A DNA stretch of 10,406 nt from an uncultured Limosilactobacillus sp. (lineage in GTDB: Bacteria; Bacillota; Bacilli; Lactobacillales; Lactobacillaceae), in NCBI GenBank assembly GCA_944326735.1, contig CALVFC010000041.1, positions 1 through 10,406 on the forward strand, given 5' to 3'. Below the pieces are notes generated by a model. That model searched no databases, was not told the DNA's origin, and saw only the letters and a program-made list of their open reading frames with translations. Positions within the stretch are counted from its first letter, which is position 1. Each line of letters starts with the position of its first letter. Made by a program: the position numbers and the translations under genes. This document shows, piece after piece, positions 1-7,089 of the stretch.

Positions 1-1
1 T

Positions 2-724
<723 letters not shown>

Positions 725-741
725 AGTTAGCCAAGACTACT

Positions 742-776
742 AAAAATGCGACTGGAAATTTCCAGTCGCATTTTTT
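742..776. terminator. Bidirectional rho-independent terminator between guaB and the L,D-transpeptidase gene
   Basis: Bases 742-775 form a perfect 34-base palindrome. Its core arms are ATGCGACTGGAAA and the complement, with an A5 run on the left and a T6 run on the right. On the plus strand this ends guaB, whose stop is 18 bases upstream. On the minus strand it ends the transpeptidase gene, whose stop is at 786-788. The U-tract is available in both directions, so one element serves both convergent genes. Confidence 0.92.
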
Positions 777-785
777 ATATACAAG

Positions 786-2189
786 TTAGTAAACAATGAC
801 AGGTTCGTGTACCTCTAAGGATTGATAACCCTTTGGAGCATCAGCGGGCTTCATATTAGCACAACCATGGGAACCACCCTTTGTAACGCTATTCGTCTTC
901 AGGTAAGCAGTCTTGGACCAGTCTGTCCGCCATGGAGCATCGTGGAAACCACAGCCACTATTGGTGAATTGGGACCAGTATTTAACCTTACTTGCGTATT
1001 GCGAACCATCATCATTGGAACCTTTCAAAACGGATGGTGATTGTTTATACATGATGTACCAGACACCGTGGGGAGTTTTGTCCCCCGGCTTGTTAGAACC
1101 GGTAACAACATCAGCATCAAAGACACACTTGCCATTACGGTAGAACCAGGCGTGTTGGTCCGCAATGGAAATGACAGCATACGTCTTCCCAATGCCATCG
1201 TTAGCTTTCACCCCATAGCCGGTACCACCAGTGTAGTAGCCCTTGCCATAAATGTCATTAGCAGCGTTCACCTTGTGCTGGCCCTTCTCCAGAGCAGTAG
1301 TAAATGACTGTTGGGCTTTTGTCTTACTAATCTTCCAACCGTAAGTTCCCTTGTTGCTCGTCGTGATCCACTTTCCGGTAGGAGTCTTAAACTTGAATGA
1401 CCGACCTAAAGTTGCTTGGCGGCGATTAATTCGGTTAATGCTGGAATTCAACTTATGAAGGTCCAGCTGGTATTTACCATGTTGATAAGTCGCCGAACTA
1501 ATAATTTGCGCGGCAGTTAAATGATAGGCTTTACCGGCAACGGTGTAGGTCACATCCCGTTTCTGCAGCTTTTGTAACTGGACCTTTTCGTGTTGAACCG
1601 TGGAACTAGAAGCGGTCAGGGGGTGCATGTGGTGCGCGGTAATTTTAATTGTTCCCCGTGCCGCTTGGTGGTTAAATTGGCGCGTGACGTCTTCTGGGTC
1701 ATACATATCGCCAGTCTTAGCGGGGATGATGGTCACGTGGTTATCCTTGAGGAGGGCGTAAGCGTCCACCGGTCGTTTGCGGCCCTGGTTCATTTGCTGA
1801 AGGGCCATGTTAACGGCATTCTGTAACTCATTTCGCCGCGCGGCCGAATTGTCAGCCGGGGTCAGGATTAATGCTTGCTTCTTTTTGGAAGGGAAGAAGG
1901 TCCGTTGCTTCTTCTGAAGTTTCTTTAGCTGCCCTTCTTGTGAATTACGAATTCCTGAATCAGAAGCTGTTCCAGAGTGGATTAGTTGGCCGTTGATGTA
2001 AACTCGGTTAGGTCGTTTAGCAGCCTTGACCTTAGTGAATGCTTGCTTAACGGTCAACCCGCCAACCTGCACACCGTTAACCGTGACGTTCCGGTTAAAA
2101 TGGGTGTGTTGGTGGTGGACCATGACGCCAACTACGAGGATCAGGATAATCGCCACAATTGCAGCACAACGTTTAATAGATAATTTCAT
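786..2189 (-). CDS. L,D-transpeptidase with peptidoglycan-binding domain (YkuD family, Ldt-fm-like)
   Basis: This 467-residue membrane-anchored enzyme is predicted to act on the outer face of the membrane. There it forms 3-3 peptidoglycan cross-links between stem peptides, independently of beta-lactam-sensitive D,D-transpeptidases. Residues about 7-25 are one hydrophobic segment after a Lys/Arg start, an uncleaved anchor. Residues about 80-310 fit one or two PG_binding_4-type domains. Residues about 335-467 are the YkuD catalytic domain, with GCGFHDAPW (His416) and SHGCAN (Ser440, His441, Cys443). Length and order match Enterococcus faecium Ldt-fm (466 residues, nucleophile Cys442). An AGGAA site (minus strand, about 2195-2200) precedes the ATG at normal spacing. 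It is divergent from the LCP gene, and together they suggest a wall-assembly locus. The His416-to-Ser440 gap is longer than the usual family spacing. Family assignment is firm; the exact substrate is inferred. Confidence 0.93.
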   Translation of the reverse strand: MKLSIKRCAAIVAIILILVVGVMVHHQHTHFNRNVTVNGVQVGGLTVKQAFTKVKAAKRPNRVYINGQLIHSGTASDSGIRNSQEGQLKKLQKKQRTFFPSKKKQALILTPADNSAARRNELQNAVNMALQQMNQGRKRPVDAYALLKDNHVTIIPAKTGDMYDPEDVTRQFNHQAARGTIKITAHHMHPLTASSSTVQHEKVQLQKLQKRDVTYTVAGKAYHLTAAQIISSATYQHGKYQLDLHKLNSSINRINRRQATLGRSFKFKTPTGKWITTSNKGTYGWKISKTKAQQSFTTALEKGQHKVNAANDIYGKGYYTGGTGYGVKANDGIGKTYAVISIADQHAWFYRNGKCVFDADVVTGSNKPGDKTPHGVWYIMYKQSPSVLKGSNDDGSQYASKVKYWSQFTNSGCGFHDAPWRTDWSKTAYLKTNSVTKGGSHGCANMKPADAPKGYQSLEVHEPVIVY

Positions 2190-2232
2190 TGTGATTCCTC
2201 ACATGTTTGGATTTTGTTCGATTACTTTTCAT

Positions 2233-2260
2233 ATTGTACTGTATCAATGAAAAAATTCAA
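2233..2260 (-). promoter_or_regulatory. Putative promoter of the L,D-transpeptidase gene
   Basis: Read on the minus strand, TTGAAT (2260-2255) is followed after 16 bases by TACAAT (2238-2233). Transcription would start about 35-40 bases upstream of the ATG. The -10 matches consensus at five of six positions and the -35 at four of six. The site was found by eye and is plausible rather than certain. Confidence 0.5.
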
Positions 2261-2329
2261 TCAAGAGAGCACCAAAATTGAAGGAAAAGCGACAAATTAA
2301 GACTCGTGACTCTTTAGTCGAAAGAAATT

Positions 2330-2358
2330 ATGACTATTAATAAAAAAGCTGTTACAAT
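2330..2358 (+). promoter_or_regulatory. Putative promoter of the LCP gene
   Basis: ATGACT (2330-2335) and TACAAT (2353-2358) are separated by exactly 17 bases. This gives a start near 2365 and a leader of about 30 bases containing the GAGGGAG ribosome-binding site (2381-2387). It is divergent from the transpeptidase promoter, and both use the same -10 hexamer TACAAT. The two lie within a 205-base intergenic region. Confidence 0.6.
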
Positions 2359-2394
2359 CAATTTGTAATTTTGTTTTATTGAGGGAGAAAAATT

Positions 2395-3426
2395 ATGAAT
2401 AATAATTCTGGAGACACAGACTTCCCACTAACGAGGTCTGAGTATCAACGCCAGATGCATGGTAACGGTGGCAATAACCGTGAACCAAAACATTGGGGTA
2501 ATCGAATCTTTTGGGCAATCGTTCTTATCTTAATTGCCATTATTGTGATCTTTGGTGGAATTGCTTGGCATAATGTCCACCAGACAAGTAACGAAATGTT
2601 TACCTCGGCGGGGGCCAACAAGGAGCGGAATGCCCAAAAGGTATTGGCTGAACGTCGCCCAGTTTCGATTTTGCTATTGGGGACAGATACCGGTGATATG
2701 GGTCGTCATTACAAAGGGCGGACTGACACGATTATGCTGATGACGATCAATCCCCAAACAAAGCAAACCACCTTGGTTTCTATTCCTCGTGATATGAAGG
2801 TTAACCTTCCGGACTATCCTGATGATTCGCCAGCCAAGATTAACGCGGCCTACACGTTCGGTGGAACTAAGGAAACAATTAATACTATTCAAAAGTACTT
2901 CAACGTACCGGTTGACTTCTATGCATTAGTTAACATGGACGGAATGAAGGAAGCCATCAACCAAGTGGGTGGGGTTACCGTGACACCACCACTAACCTTT
3001 GATTACGAAGGCGCTTCTTTCGTCAAGGGTAAACCTCAGCATATGAATGGTTGGACGGCCCTCAAGTTCTGTCGGATGCGGTACGATGATCCGCAAGGGG
3101 ACTACGGTCGTCAGCAACGGCAAAAGATGGTCATTGAAGCCTTATTGAAGAAGTCTGTATCATACAAGACGGTCCTGAATCAGAAGTTCCTCAAGACCGT
3201 ATCGAAGAACGCTAAGACAGACCTGAAGTTCAATGAAATGCTGACGCTTGCTCAGCACTACCGGCAAGCTACCAAGAATATCAAACAGAGTCATGCACAG
3301 GGAACAAGTGATGACTCCGATGGTCAGGCTTTTCAAGATGTTTCACGATCAGAACGGCAACGGGTTTCTGACCTGCTACGGTCTAGCCTGGGACTGGAAC
3401 AAGAAGACATTAGTACGAATAATTAA
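2395..3426 (+). CDS. LytR-CpsA-Psr (LCP) family cell-wall glycopolymer ligase
   Basis: LCP proteins transfer undecaprenyl-linked polymers (teichoic acids, capsular or other wall polysaccharides) to peptidoglycan on the outer side of the membrane. This 343-residue protein has a hydrophilic cytoplasmic N-terminus (1-35), one membrane segment (about 37-57) and an LCP domain (about 88-250). Conserved motifs seen are LLLGTDTG (93-100), GRTDT with Arg109 and Asp111, VSIPRD with Arg132 and Asp133, KINAAYTFGG (148-157), VGGVTV (191-196), and CRMRYDD followed by GRQQRQ (226-243). Those Arg/Asp residues bind the pyrophosphate and Mg2+ in known structures. The C-terminal tail of about 90 residues is polar. 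GAGGGAG ahead of the ATG fixes the start. It is followed by a hairpin terminator and then a two-component system. The polymer it attaches cannot be told from sequence. Confidence 0.93.
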   Translation: MNNNSGDTDFPLTRSEYQRQMHGNGGNNREPKHWGNRIFWAIVLILIAIIVIFGGIAWHNVHQTSNEMFTSAGANKERNAQKVLAERRPVSILLLGTDTGDMGRHYKGRTDTIMLMTINPQTKQTTLVSIPRDMKVNLPDYPDDSPAKINAAYTFGGTKETINTIQKYFNVPVDFYALVNMDGMKEAINQVGGVTVTPPLTFDYEGASFVKGKPQHMNGWTALKFCRMRYDDPQGDYGRQQRQKMVIEALLKKSVSYKTVLNQKFLKTVSKNAKTDLKFNEMLTLAQHYRQATKNIKQSHAQGTSDDSDGQAFQDVSRSERQRVSDLLRSSLGLEQEDISTNN

Positions 3427-3433
3427 TCTTTAG

Positions 3434-3468
3434 TGACCCAAGTAAGCATCCGCTTGCTTGGGTCATTT
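3434..3468 (+). terminator. Hairpin terminator after the LCP gene
   Basis: A stem of about 14 base pairs (3434-3447 with 3452-3465, one G-U pair, loop ATCC) lies 8 bases after the LCP stop. Only three T residues follow directly, so the U-tract is short. Termination may be incomplete, which would let some transcripts run into the downstream two-component operon. Confidence 0.65.
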
Positions 3469-3559
3469 GAATTAGAAAATGGTATTATGGAAGTGTGTGT
3501 AAAAAGCAAATATTTCATTAAGGTAAGCCGAAAAATACGGTGCTTAAACATAAAATGAC

Positions 3560-3576
3560 TATAATTAACTAGTTAA
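3560..3576 (+). promoter_or_regulatory. -10 element and overlapping 12-base palindrome upstream of the response-regulator gene
   Basis: A perfect TATAAT occupies 3560-3565. I see no TTGACA-like hexamer 16-19 bases upstream and no extended TG motif. The perfect palindrome TTAACTAGTTAA (3565-3576) overlaps the last base of the -10 and covers the expected start point. A weak -35 suggests dependence on an activator, and the palindrome is a natural operator candidate. Both readings are inference. Confidence 0.55.
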
Positions 3577-3587
3577 AGTAGTTGAAG
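3570..3587 (+). repeat. Tandem 9-base direct repeat before the response-regulator start
   Basis: TAGTTAAAG (3570-3578) is followed immediately by TAGTTGAAG (3579-3587), with one mismatch. The first copy overlaps the TTAACTAGTTAA palindrome, and the second includes the start of the ribosome-binding site. OmpR-family regulators often bind direct repeats, but their half-site spacing is normally about 10-11 bases. Autoregulation here is only a suggestion. Confidence 0.5.
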
Positions 3588-3598
3588 GGGTGAATGAC

Positions 3599-4288
3599 AT
3601 GAAAATTTTGGTAGTAGATGACGACAAAGAAATTGTTCAACTATTAGAAATTTACATTCGAAATGAAGGTTACGAGCCAATTGCGGCTTACAACGGTAAG
3701 GAAGCAATGACTAAGCTCAATACTAATCCGGACATTGCATTGATCATTTTGGATTTGATGATGCCAGAGATGGACGGGATGCAAGTCATCAAGCAGGTGC
3801 GCAAGGACTCCGATATTCCAATTCTCGTGTTGTCTGCTAAAACTGCCGATATGGATAAGATTCAAGGCCTGGTTTCTGGTGCCGATGACTACGTAACGAA
3901 GCCATTTAACCCATTGGAAGTGATGGCCCGGGTTAAATCATTACTACGGCGCAGCCAGGGTGAAGTGACTAATGACACCCCAGATGTGCTGAATGTCGGT
4001 CCATTAACCATCAATAAGGACTCCCACGAAGTTAAGACGATCAAGGGTGACACGATTCAATTAACGGCCCTTGAATTCGGTATTTTGTACCTGTTGGCCA
4101 GTCACCCGAACCGCGTCTTCTCAGCGGATGATATTTTTGAACGGGTATGGCAACAGGAAAGCGTTGTTTCTGCTAAGACGGTCATGGTCCACGTCAGCCA
4201 CCTTCGTGATAAGATCGAAGAAGCAACGAACGGTGAAAAAGTGATTCAAACCGTATGGGGTGTTGGTTACAAGGTTGAGGACCACTAG
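3599..4288 (+). CDS. OmpR/PhoB-family response regulator (VanR-like)
   Basis: This is the cytosolic output half of a two-component system, 229 residues. The receiver domain (about 1-115) has the acidic pair Asp8/Asp9, the phosphoacceptor Asp52 (ILDLMMPE), Ser79 and Lys101 in TKPF. The C-terminal winged-helix domain (about 130-227) shows the usual LTALEFGIL and VSHLRDKIE segments and ends in QTVWGVGYKVE. I chose the ATG at 3599, which sits 8 bases after AAGGGG. An in-frame GTG at 3590 lies inside that ribosome-binding site and is unlikely to be used. The kinase gene follows 35 bases later on the same strand. Its best resemblance from memory is to the VanR-like subgroup; targets are unknown, though the neighbouring wall genes suggest an envelope role. 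Confidence 0.95.
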   Translation: MKILVVDDDKEIVQLLEIYIRNEGYEPIAAYNGKEAMTKLNTNPDIALIILDLMMPEMDGMQVIKQVRKDSDIPILVLSAKTADMDKIQGLVSGADDYVTKPFNPLEVMARVKSLLRRSQGEVTNDTPDVLNVGPLTINKDSHEVKTIKGDTIQLTALEFGILYLLASHPNRVFSADDIFERVWQQESVVSAKTVMVHVSHLRDKIEEATNGEKVIQTVWGVGYKVEDH

Positions 4289-4323
4289 AATAATGCGTGT
4301 GAATATTTGATGGAGGAACGGTT

Positions 4324-5451
4324 GTGAAACTAACTGGACGCGAAAAAAGTTCATTAATTTTTGAGGGGATTGTGACGGTTGTCCTATTGATTCTCCTGAA
4401 TCTGGCAATTATCACGATTGCTCAAGACATTGTGGAATCAAATCCGGGGATCACAAGCGGGATCTTCATGATCAAACAGTCACTGCGGATTGGTCCGATG
4501 CAAGCACAAATCTGGAGTTACCAGCGGATCATAATTGGCTTTTTGATCATCATTGATATCTGGGTCGTTTGGTGGCGACTCCGCCGGCGCTACCACCTTT
4601 ATCAAATGAACCACATTATTGGCGAATTACACTATATTGCGCAGGGCCACCTGGACCACCGCATTCCCTTTAAACTCAAAGGCAATGAACAGCATGTGAT
4701 CACCAGCGTTAACGCCCTCGTTGATAGTGCTGTTCAGTCAATGGATGATGAACGAAAAATTGAAAAATCCAAGGACGAGTTGATTACCAACGTCAGCCAT
4801 GACTTACGGACACCGTTAACCAGCATCATTGGCTACCTGGGATTAATCGAAGATAAGCAGTACCGGAGTGAGGAGGATATCCTCAAGTACACCCACACGG
4901 CTTACGAAAAGGCCAAGCAGATGAAGAATCTGGTGGAGGACTTGTTTGAATACACCAAGGTTCAACAGCATGGGGCACCAGTCAATATCATGAAAATTGA
5001 CTTGAACCAGTTGCTGGAACAGCTAACTGCCAGTTTTGAGTTGGAAGCCCAGCATCGGGGGATCGAAATCACCTCCCATGTTGAACCGGACCCGTTAATG
5101 CTGGAAGCTGATCCGGAAAAACTAGGTCGGGTCTTTTCCAACCTGGTTTCGAACGCCTTTAAGTATGGTAATGGGGCCTCCTATATTAAAATTGATGCCC
5201 GGCAACGGGGCACGGAAGTCGTTGTTAAGGTTAGCAACGACGGGACACCGATCCCTGCTGAATCAATTGACCACCTGTTTGAACGTTTTTACCGTGCTGA
5301 AGCGTCACGTTCGCGGGCGACCGGAGGAACTGGACTTGGTTTAGCGATTGTTAAGAGCATCGTTGACCTTCACCATGGGACAGTGAAAGCTGAATCAAAT
5401 GAAGAGCAGACCTCGTTTATCGTTACCTTGCCCCTCAAGCAACATAAGTAA
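4324..5451 (+). CDS. Sensor histidine kinase (VanS-like), partner of the upstream regulator
   Basis: This 375-residue membrane kinase senses an external or membrane signal and phosphorylates the adjacent regulator. Membrane segments lie at about 11-33 and 69-84, with a short outer loop of about 35 residues between them. That loop is too small for a classic ligand-binding domain. A HAMP-like linker covers about 85-140. The dimerisation/phosphoacceptor motif SHDLRTPLTS carries His159. The ATPase domain has the N box NLVSNAFKYG (273-282), the G1 motif SNDGTPI (304-310), the FERFYR stretch and the G2 motif GGTGLGLAI (334-342). The start is a GTG placed 6 bases after GGAGGA. The transcript ends at a hairpin 9 bases after the stop. 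The stimulus is unknown; the short sensor loop suggests membrane-proximal sensing or an accessory partner. Confidence 0.94.
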   Translation: MKLTGREKSSLIFEGIVTVVLLILLNLAIITIAQDIVESNPGITSGIFMIKQSLRIGPMQAQIWSYQRIIIGFLIIIDIWVVWWRLRRRYHLYQMNHIIGELHYIAQGHLDHRIPFKLKGNEQHVITSVNALVDSAVQSMDDERKIEKSKDELITNVSHDLRTPLTSIIGYLGLIEDKQYRSEEDILKYTHTAYEKAKQMKNLVEDLFEYTKVQQHGAPVNIMKIDLNQLLEQLTASFELEAQHRGIEITSHVEPDPLMLEADPEKLGRVFSNLVSNAFKYGNGASYIKIDARQRGTEVVVKVSNDGTPIPAESIDHLFERFYRAEASRSRATGGTGLGLAIVKSIVDLHHGTVKAESNEEQTSFIVTLPLKQHK

Positions 5452-5460
5452 ATTAAGTTG

Positions 5461-5498
5461 GGAAGACGGAAAACATTCAAAAATTCCGTCTTCCTTTT
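5461..5498 (+). terminator. Terminator of the two-component operon
   Basis: A perfect 11-base-pair stem GGAAGACGGAA/TTCCGTCTTCC (5461-5471 with 5484-5494), a 12-base A-rich loop and a T4 run (5495-5498) follow the kinase stop. Confidence 0.88.
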
Positions 5499-5537
5499 AT
5501 ATTCACCGAATGTTGAATGTGTTAAACTAAAAGAGCA

Positions 5538-5566
5538 TTGTGTCGGCTTCTGTGCGAAGCTAGAAT
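5538..5566 (+). promoter_or_regulatory. Putative azlCD promoter with an inverted repeat in its spacer
   Basis: TTGTGT (5538-5543) and TAGAAT (5561-5566) are 17 bases apart. The -10 matches consensus at five of six positions; the -35 keeps only TTG. The spacer contains the inverted repeat GCTTC-TGTGC-GAAGC (5546-5560), directly against the -10. It could be an operator. No other better promoter is visible between the kinase terminator and azlC. Confidence 0.4.
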
Positions 5567-5589
5567 ACAAATTAATTGGAGGAAATTCT

Positions 5590-6474
5590 GTGTCGGCAAA
5601 AGCGCAAATTAATCCTGAAAAAGCACGATGGCTTGAAGTCCTCGGCATCGCAATGCCCCTTTGTCTGAGTTACATTCCAATTGGGGTTGCCTGTGGGATC
5701 TTACTTCACGCGGCGGGCTTTAACTTTATCATGACACTGATTGTTTCAATCGTGGTCTTCTCCGGGGGAGCTCAGTTCATCCTGGCATCACTATTGACAA
5801 TCAATGCCCCACTAAGCTCGATCTTTATGACGCTTTTCTTCTTGGAATTGCGGTATGCTCTTTTAGGATCAAGTCTTTCTAAATATATCAAAAATGAGTC
5901 ACAGCACTTCATCTGGCTCTTTGCGGTGTCAATGAATGACGAAAACTATGCCGTTAACTATCTAAAGTTTGCAACGGATAAAAAGTGGCATCCTAAAGAT
6001 GGTTTATTAGTAGAGCACTATTCGCTGTTATTCTGGTCGGTTTCCAACATGATTGGCGGCTTAATCGGGAGTGCGGTATCGATCAACTTAGAAGTGGTCG
6101 ACTTTGCATTGACGGCTCTTTTTATCTACATGATTGTCATGCAATTGCGGAGTCACCTGGCCCTACTGATTTGCCTACTGTCAGCTGTCTTAGCTGTCGT
6201 CTTCATGGTCTTAACGGGAAGCATTATTGGGGTCGTTATCGCTACCCTGATCTCCTCATTTGTTGGTTTCCTGATTGAAAATACTGTTCGTGAACACGCA
6301 AAGGTACCGAAGAACAACTGGTTCTTGGCTAAACTTTTCCGTCCACGGGCAACGCGGATTACGATTGAAGATCAGAAAGCCGAAGAAAAAGAGGAAAAGG
6401 AAGAACAAGAAGAGCAGGCGGACAAAGCTGAAGAAGCAGCGGCAAGTCATGACGAACCGCGTCAGCATAATTAG
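5590..6474 (+). CDS. azlC: Branched-chain amino acid exporter, large subunit (AzlC family)
   Basis: AzlC-family proteins pair with a small AzlD partner in the membrane and export branched-chain amino acids or analogues. I chose the GTG at 5590 because GGAGG (5578-5582) sits 7 bases upstream. The frame stays open further 5', but that stretch covers the kinase terminator. The 294-residue protein has several hydrophobic segments between about 18 and 230. Family-like motifs are SYIPIGVACGIL (27-38), VFSGGAQFI (56-64), LELRYALLGSSLS (85-97), DENYAV (117-122) and DFALTALFIYMIVMQL (171-186). An odd feature is the cytoplasmic C-terminus (about 256-294), which is almost wholly Glu, Lys, Gln and Ala and is not part of the usual AzlC core. 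azlD follows after 14 bases. The substrate is inferred from the family. Confidence 0.88.
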   Translation: MSAKAQINPEKARWLEVLGIAMPLCLSYIPIGVACGILLHAAGFNFIMTLIVSIVVFSGGAQFILASLLTINAPLSSIFMTLFFLELRYALLGSSLSKYIKNESQHFIWLFAVSMNDENYAVNYLKFATDKKWHPKDGLLVEHYSLLFWSVSNMIGGLIGSAVSINLEVVDFALTALFIYMIVMQLRSHLALLICLLSAVLAVVFMVLTGSIIGVVIATLISSFVGFLIENTVREHAKVPKNNWFLAKLFRPRATRITIEDQKAEEKEEKEEQEEQADKAEEAAASHDEPRQHN

Positions 6475-6488
6475 TGGAGACTGTTAAT

Positions 6489-6869
6489 ATGGATTTGTTG
6501 AGTAATTTACCGTTAATGATTAGTGATACATTAGCTAATAACAAAATTCTTTACCACGTGGTTGTGATTATCTTTGCAGCCTTCGCGGCATTTATCCCAC
6601 GTTACTTCCCAATCCGCTTCTTATCTTCACGTAAGATTCCGGAATGGTTTAACGAATGGATGAAATATGTGCCAGTGAGTTTGTTTACCGCACTGGTTGT
6701 TAAAAATATCTTCATCACCACGAAGGGCTATCATTTCGTTGCCTTCGGTCATCCTGACCAGATTGTGGCCGCTTTGATTGTTATGGTGGTTGCTTACTTT
6801 ACCCGTTCGATGGCGATCTCCGTTGTCGGGGGGTTAATATCGGTGTGGTTACTATCGATGGTGATTTGA
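6489..6869 (+). CDS. azlD: Branched-chain amino acid exporter, small subunit (AzlD family)
   Basis: This 126-residue protein is almost entirely membrane-embedded, with hydrophobic segments at about 22-37, 61-77, 91-104 and 108-126. It is the expected size for AzlD, the small partner of AzlC. The segment RYFPIRFLSSRKIPEWFNEW followed by MKYVPVSLFTALV is typical of the family. The start is the ATG at 6489. GGAG (6476-6479) lies 9 bases upstream and overlaps the azlC stop region, so the two genes are probably translationally linked. An in-frame GTG at 6474 is part of that ribosome-binding site and was rejected. There is no terminator between its stop and the pyrE promoter about 20 bases downstream. 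Confidence 0.87.
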   Translation: MDLLSNLPLMISDTLANNKILYHVVVIIFAAFAAFIPRYFPIRFLSSRKIPEWFNEWMKYVPVSLFTALVVKNIFITTKGYHFVAFGHPDQIVAALIVMVVAYFTRSMAISVVGGLISVWLLSMVI

Positions 6870-6889
6870 ATAAAAATACAAAATAATGG

Positions 6890-6918
6890 TTGACAAGCAT
6901 TATAAATGTGACTATTAT
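6890..6918 (+). promoter_or_regulatory. Strong promoter of the pyrE leader
   Basis: A perfect TTGACA (6890-6895), a spacer of exactly 17 bases and TATTAT (6913-6918) predict a start near 6925. That is just upstream of the first PyrR hairpin and about 300 bases ahead of pyrE. This is the best match to consensus in the window. Confidence 0.88.
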
Positions 6919-6935
6919 ACTTACTAAACAAAATA

Positions 6936-7024
6936 CCTTTAACTTAGTCCTGTGAGGCTAGGAAGGATCTAATTGAACGTGATAAGTATAGTGCCTTTCC
7001 AGTCCGCGGCTGGGAAGGCTTTTT
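6936..7024 (+). promoter_or_regulatory. PyrR-dependent attenuator 1 (pyr leader RNA)
   Basis: PyrR binds a hairpin in pyr mRNA when UMP is high and so favours termination. Here the binding hairpin has upper stem AGTC/GGCT (6946-6949 with 6956-6959), hexaloop CTGTGA (6950-6955) and lower stem CCTT/AAGG (6936-6939 with 6963-6966). It matches the known consensus ARUCCNGNGAGGYU exactly over its 14 bases. The terminator is GCCTTTCCAG (6993-7002) with CTGGGAAGGC (7010-7019) and a T5 run (7020-7024). The antiterminator pairs GGAAGG (6961-6966) with CTTTCC (6995-7000) and so excludes both of the other structures. All three mutually exclusive elements are visible. Confidence 0.9.
6993..7024 (+). terminator. 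Terminator hairpin of PyrR attenuator 1
   Basis: A 10-base-pair stem with one G-U pair (6993-7002 with 7010-7019), loop TCCGCGG, then TTTTT. It may also stop transcripts reading through from azlD, which has no terminator of its own. Confidence 0.88.
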
Positions 7025-7089
7025 CTTACCTGTCGTGAACAAGAATGGCTACCAAAGCGCCAATTATAATCTGGGTATTTTATCGCTAA

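Noticed and set aside
2306..2320. Small inverted repeat GACT-CTTT-AGTC between the divergent wall genes as an operator.
   Set aside because: Only four base pairs; too short to separate from chance.
3590..3598. GTG at 3590 as start of the response regulator.
   Set aside because: It lies within the AAGGGG ribosome-binding site; the ATG at 3599 begins the conserved MKILVVDDD sequence at correct spacing.
5458..5589. A 5' extension of azlC by 44 codons from a GTG-like or TTG start.
   Set aside because: It would translate the kinase terminator hairpin and the promoter region. GGAGG before the GTG at 5590 gives a much better start, and the extension has no AzlC character.
6256..6487. Open frames on both strands over the end of azlC.
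   Set aside because: They are by-products of the purine-rich low-complexity tract encoding the acidic AzlC tail; no start signals or recognisable protein features.
7065..7070. TATAAT between the two pyr attenuators as a second promoter.
   Set aside because: No acceptable -35 at 16-18 bases and no TGN extension; kept only as a weak possibility.
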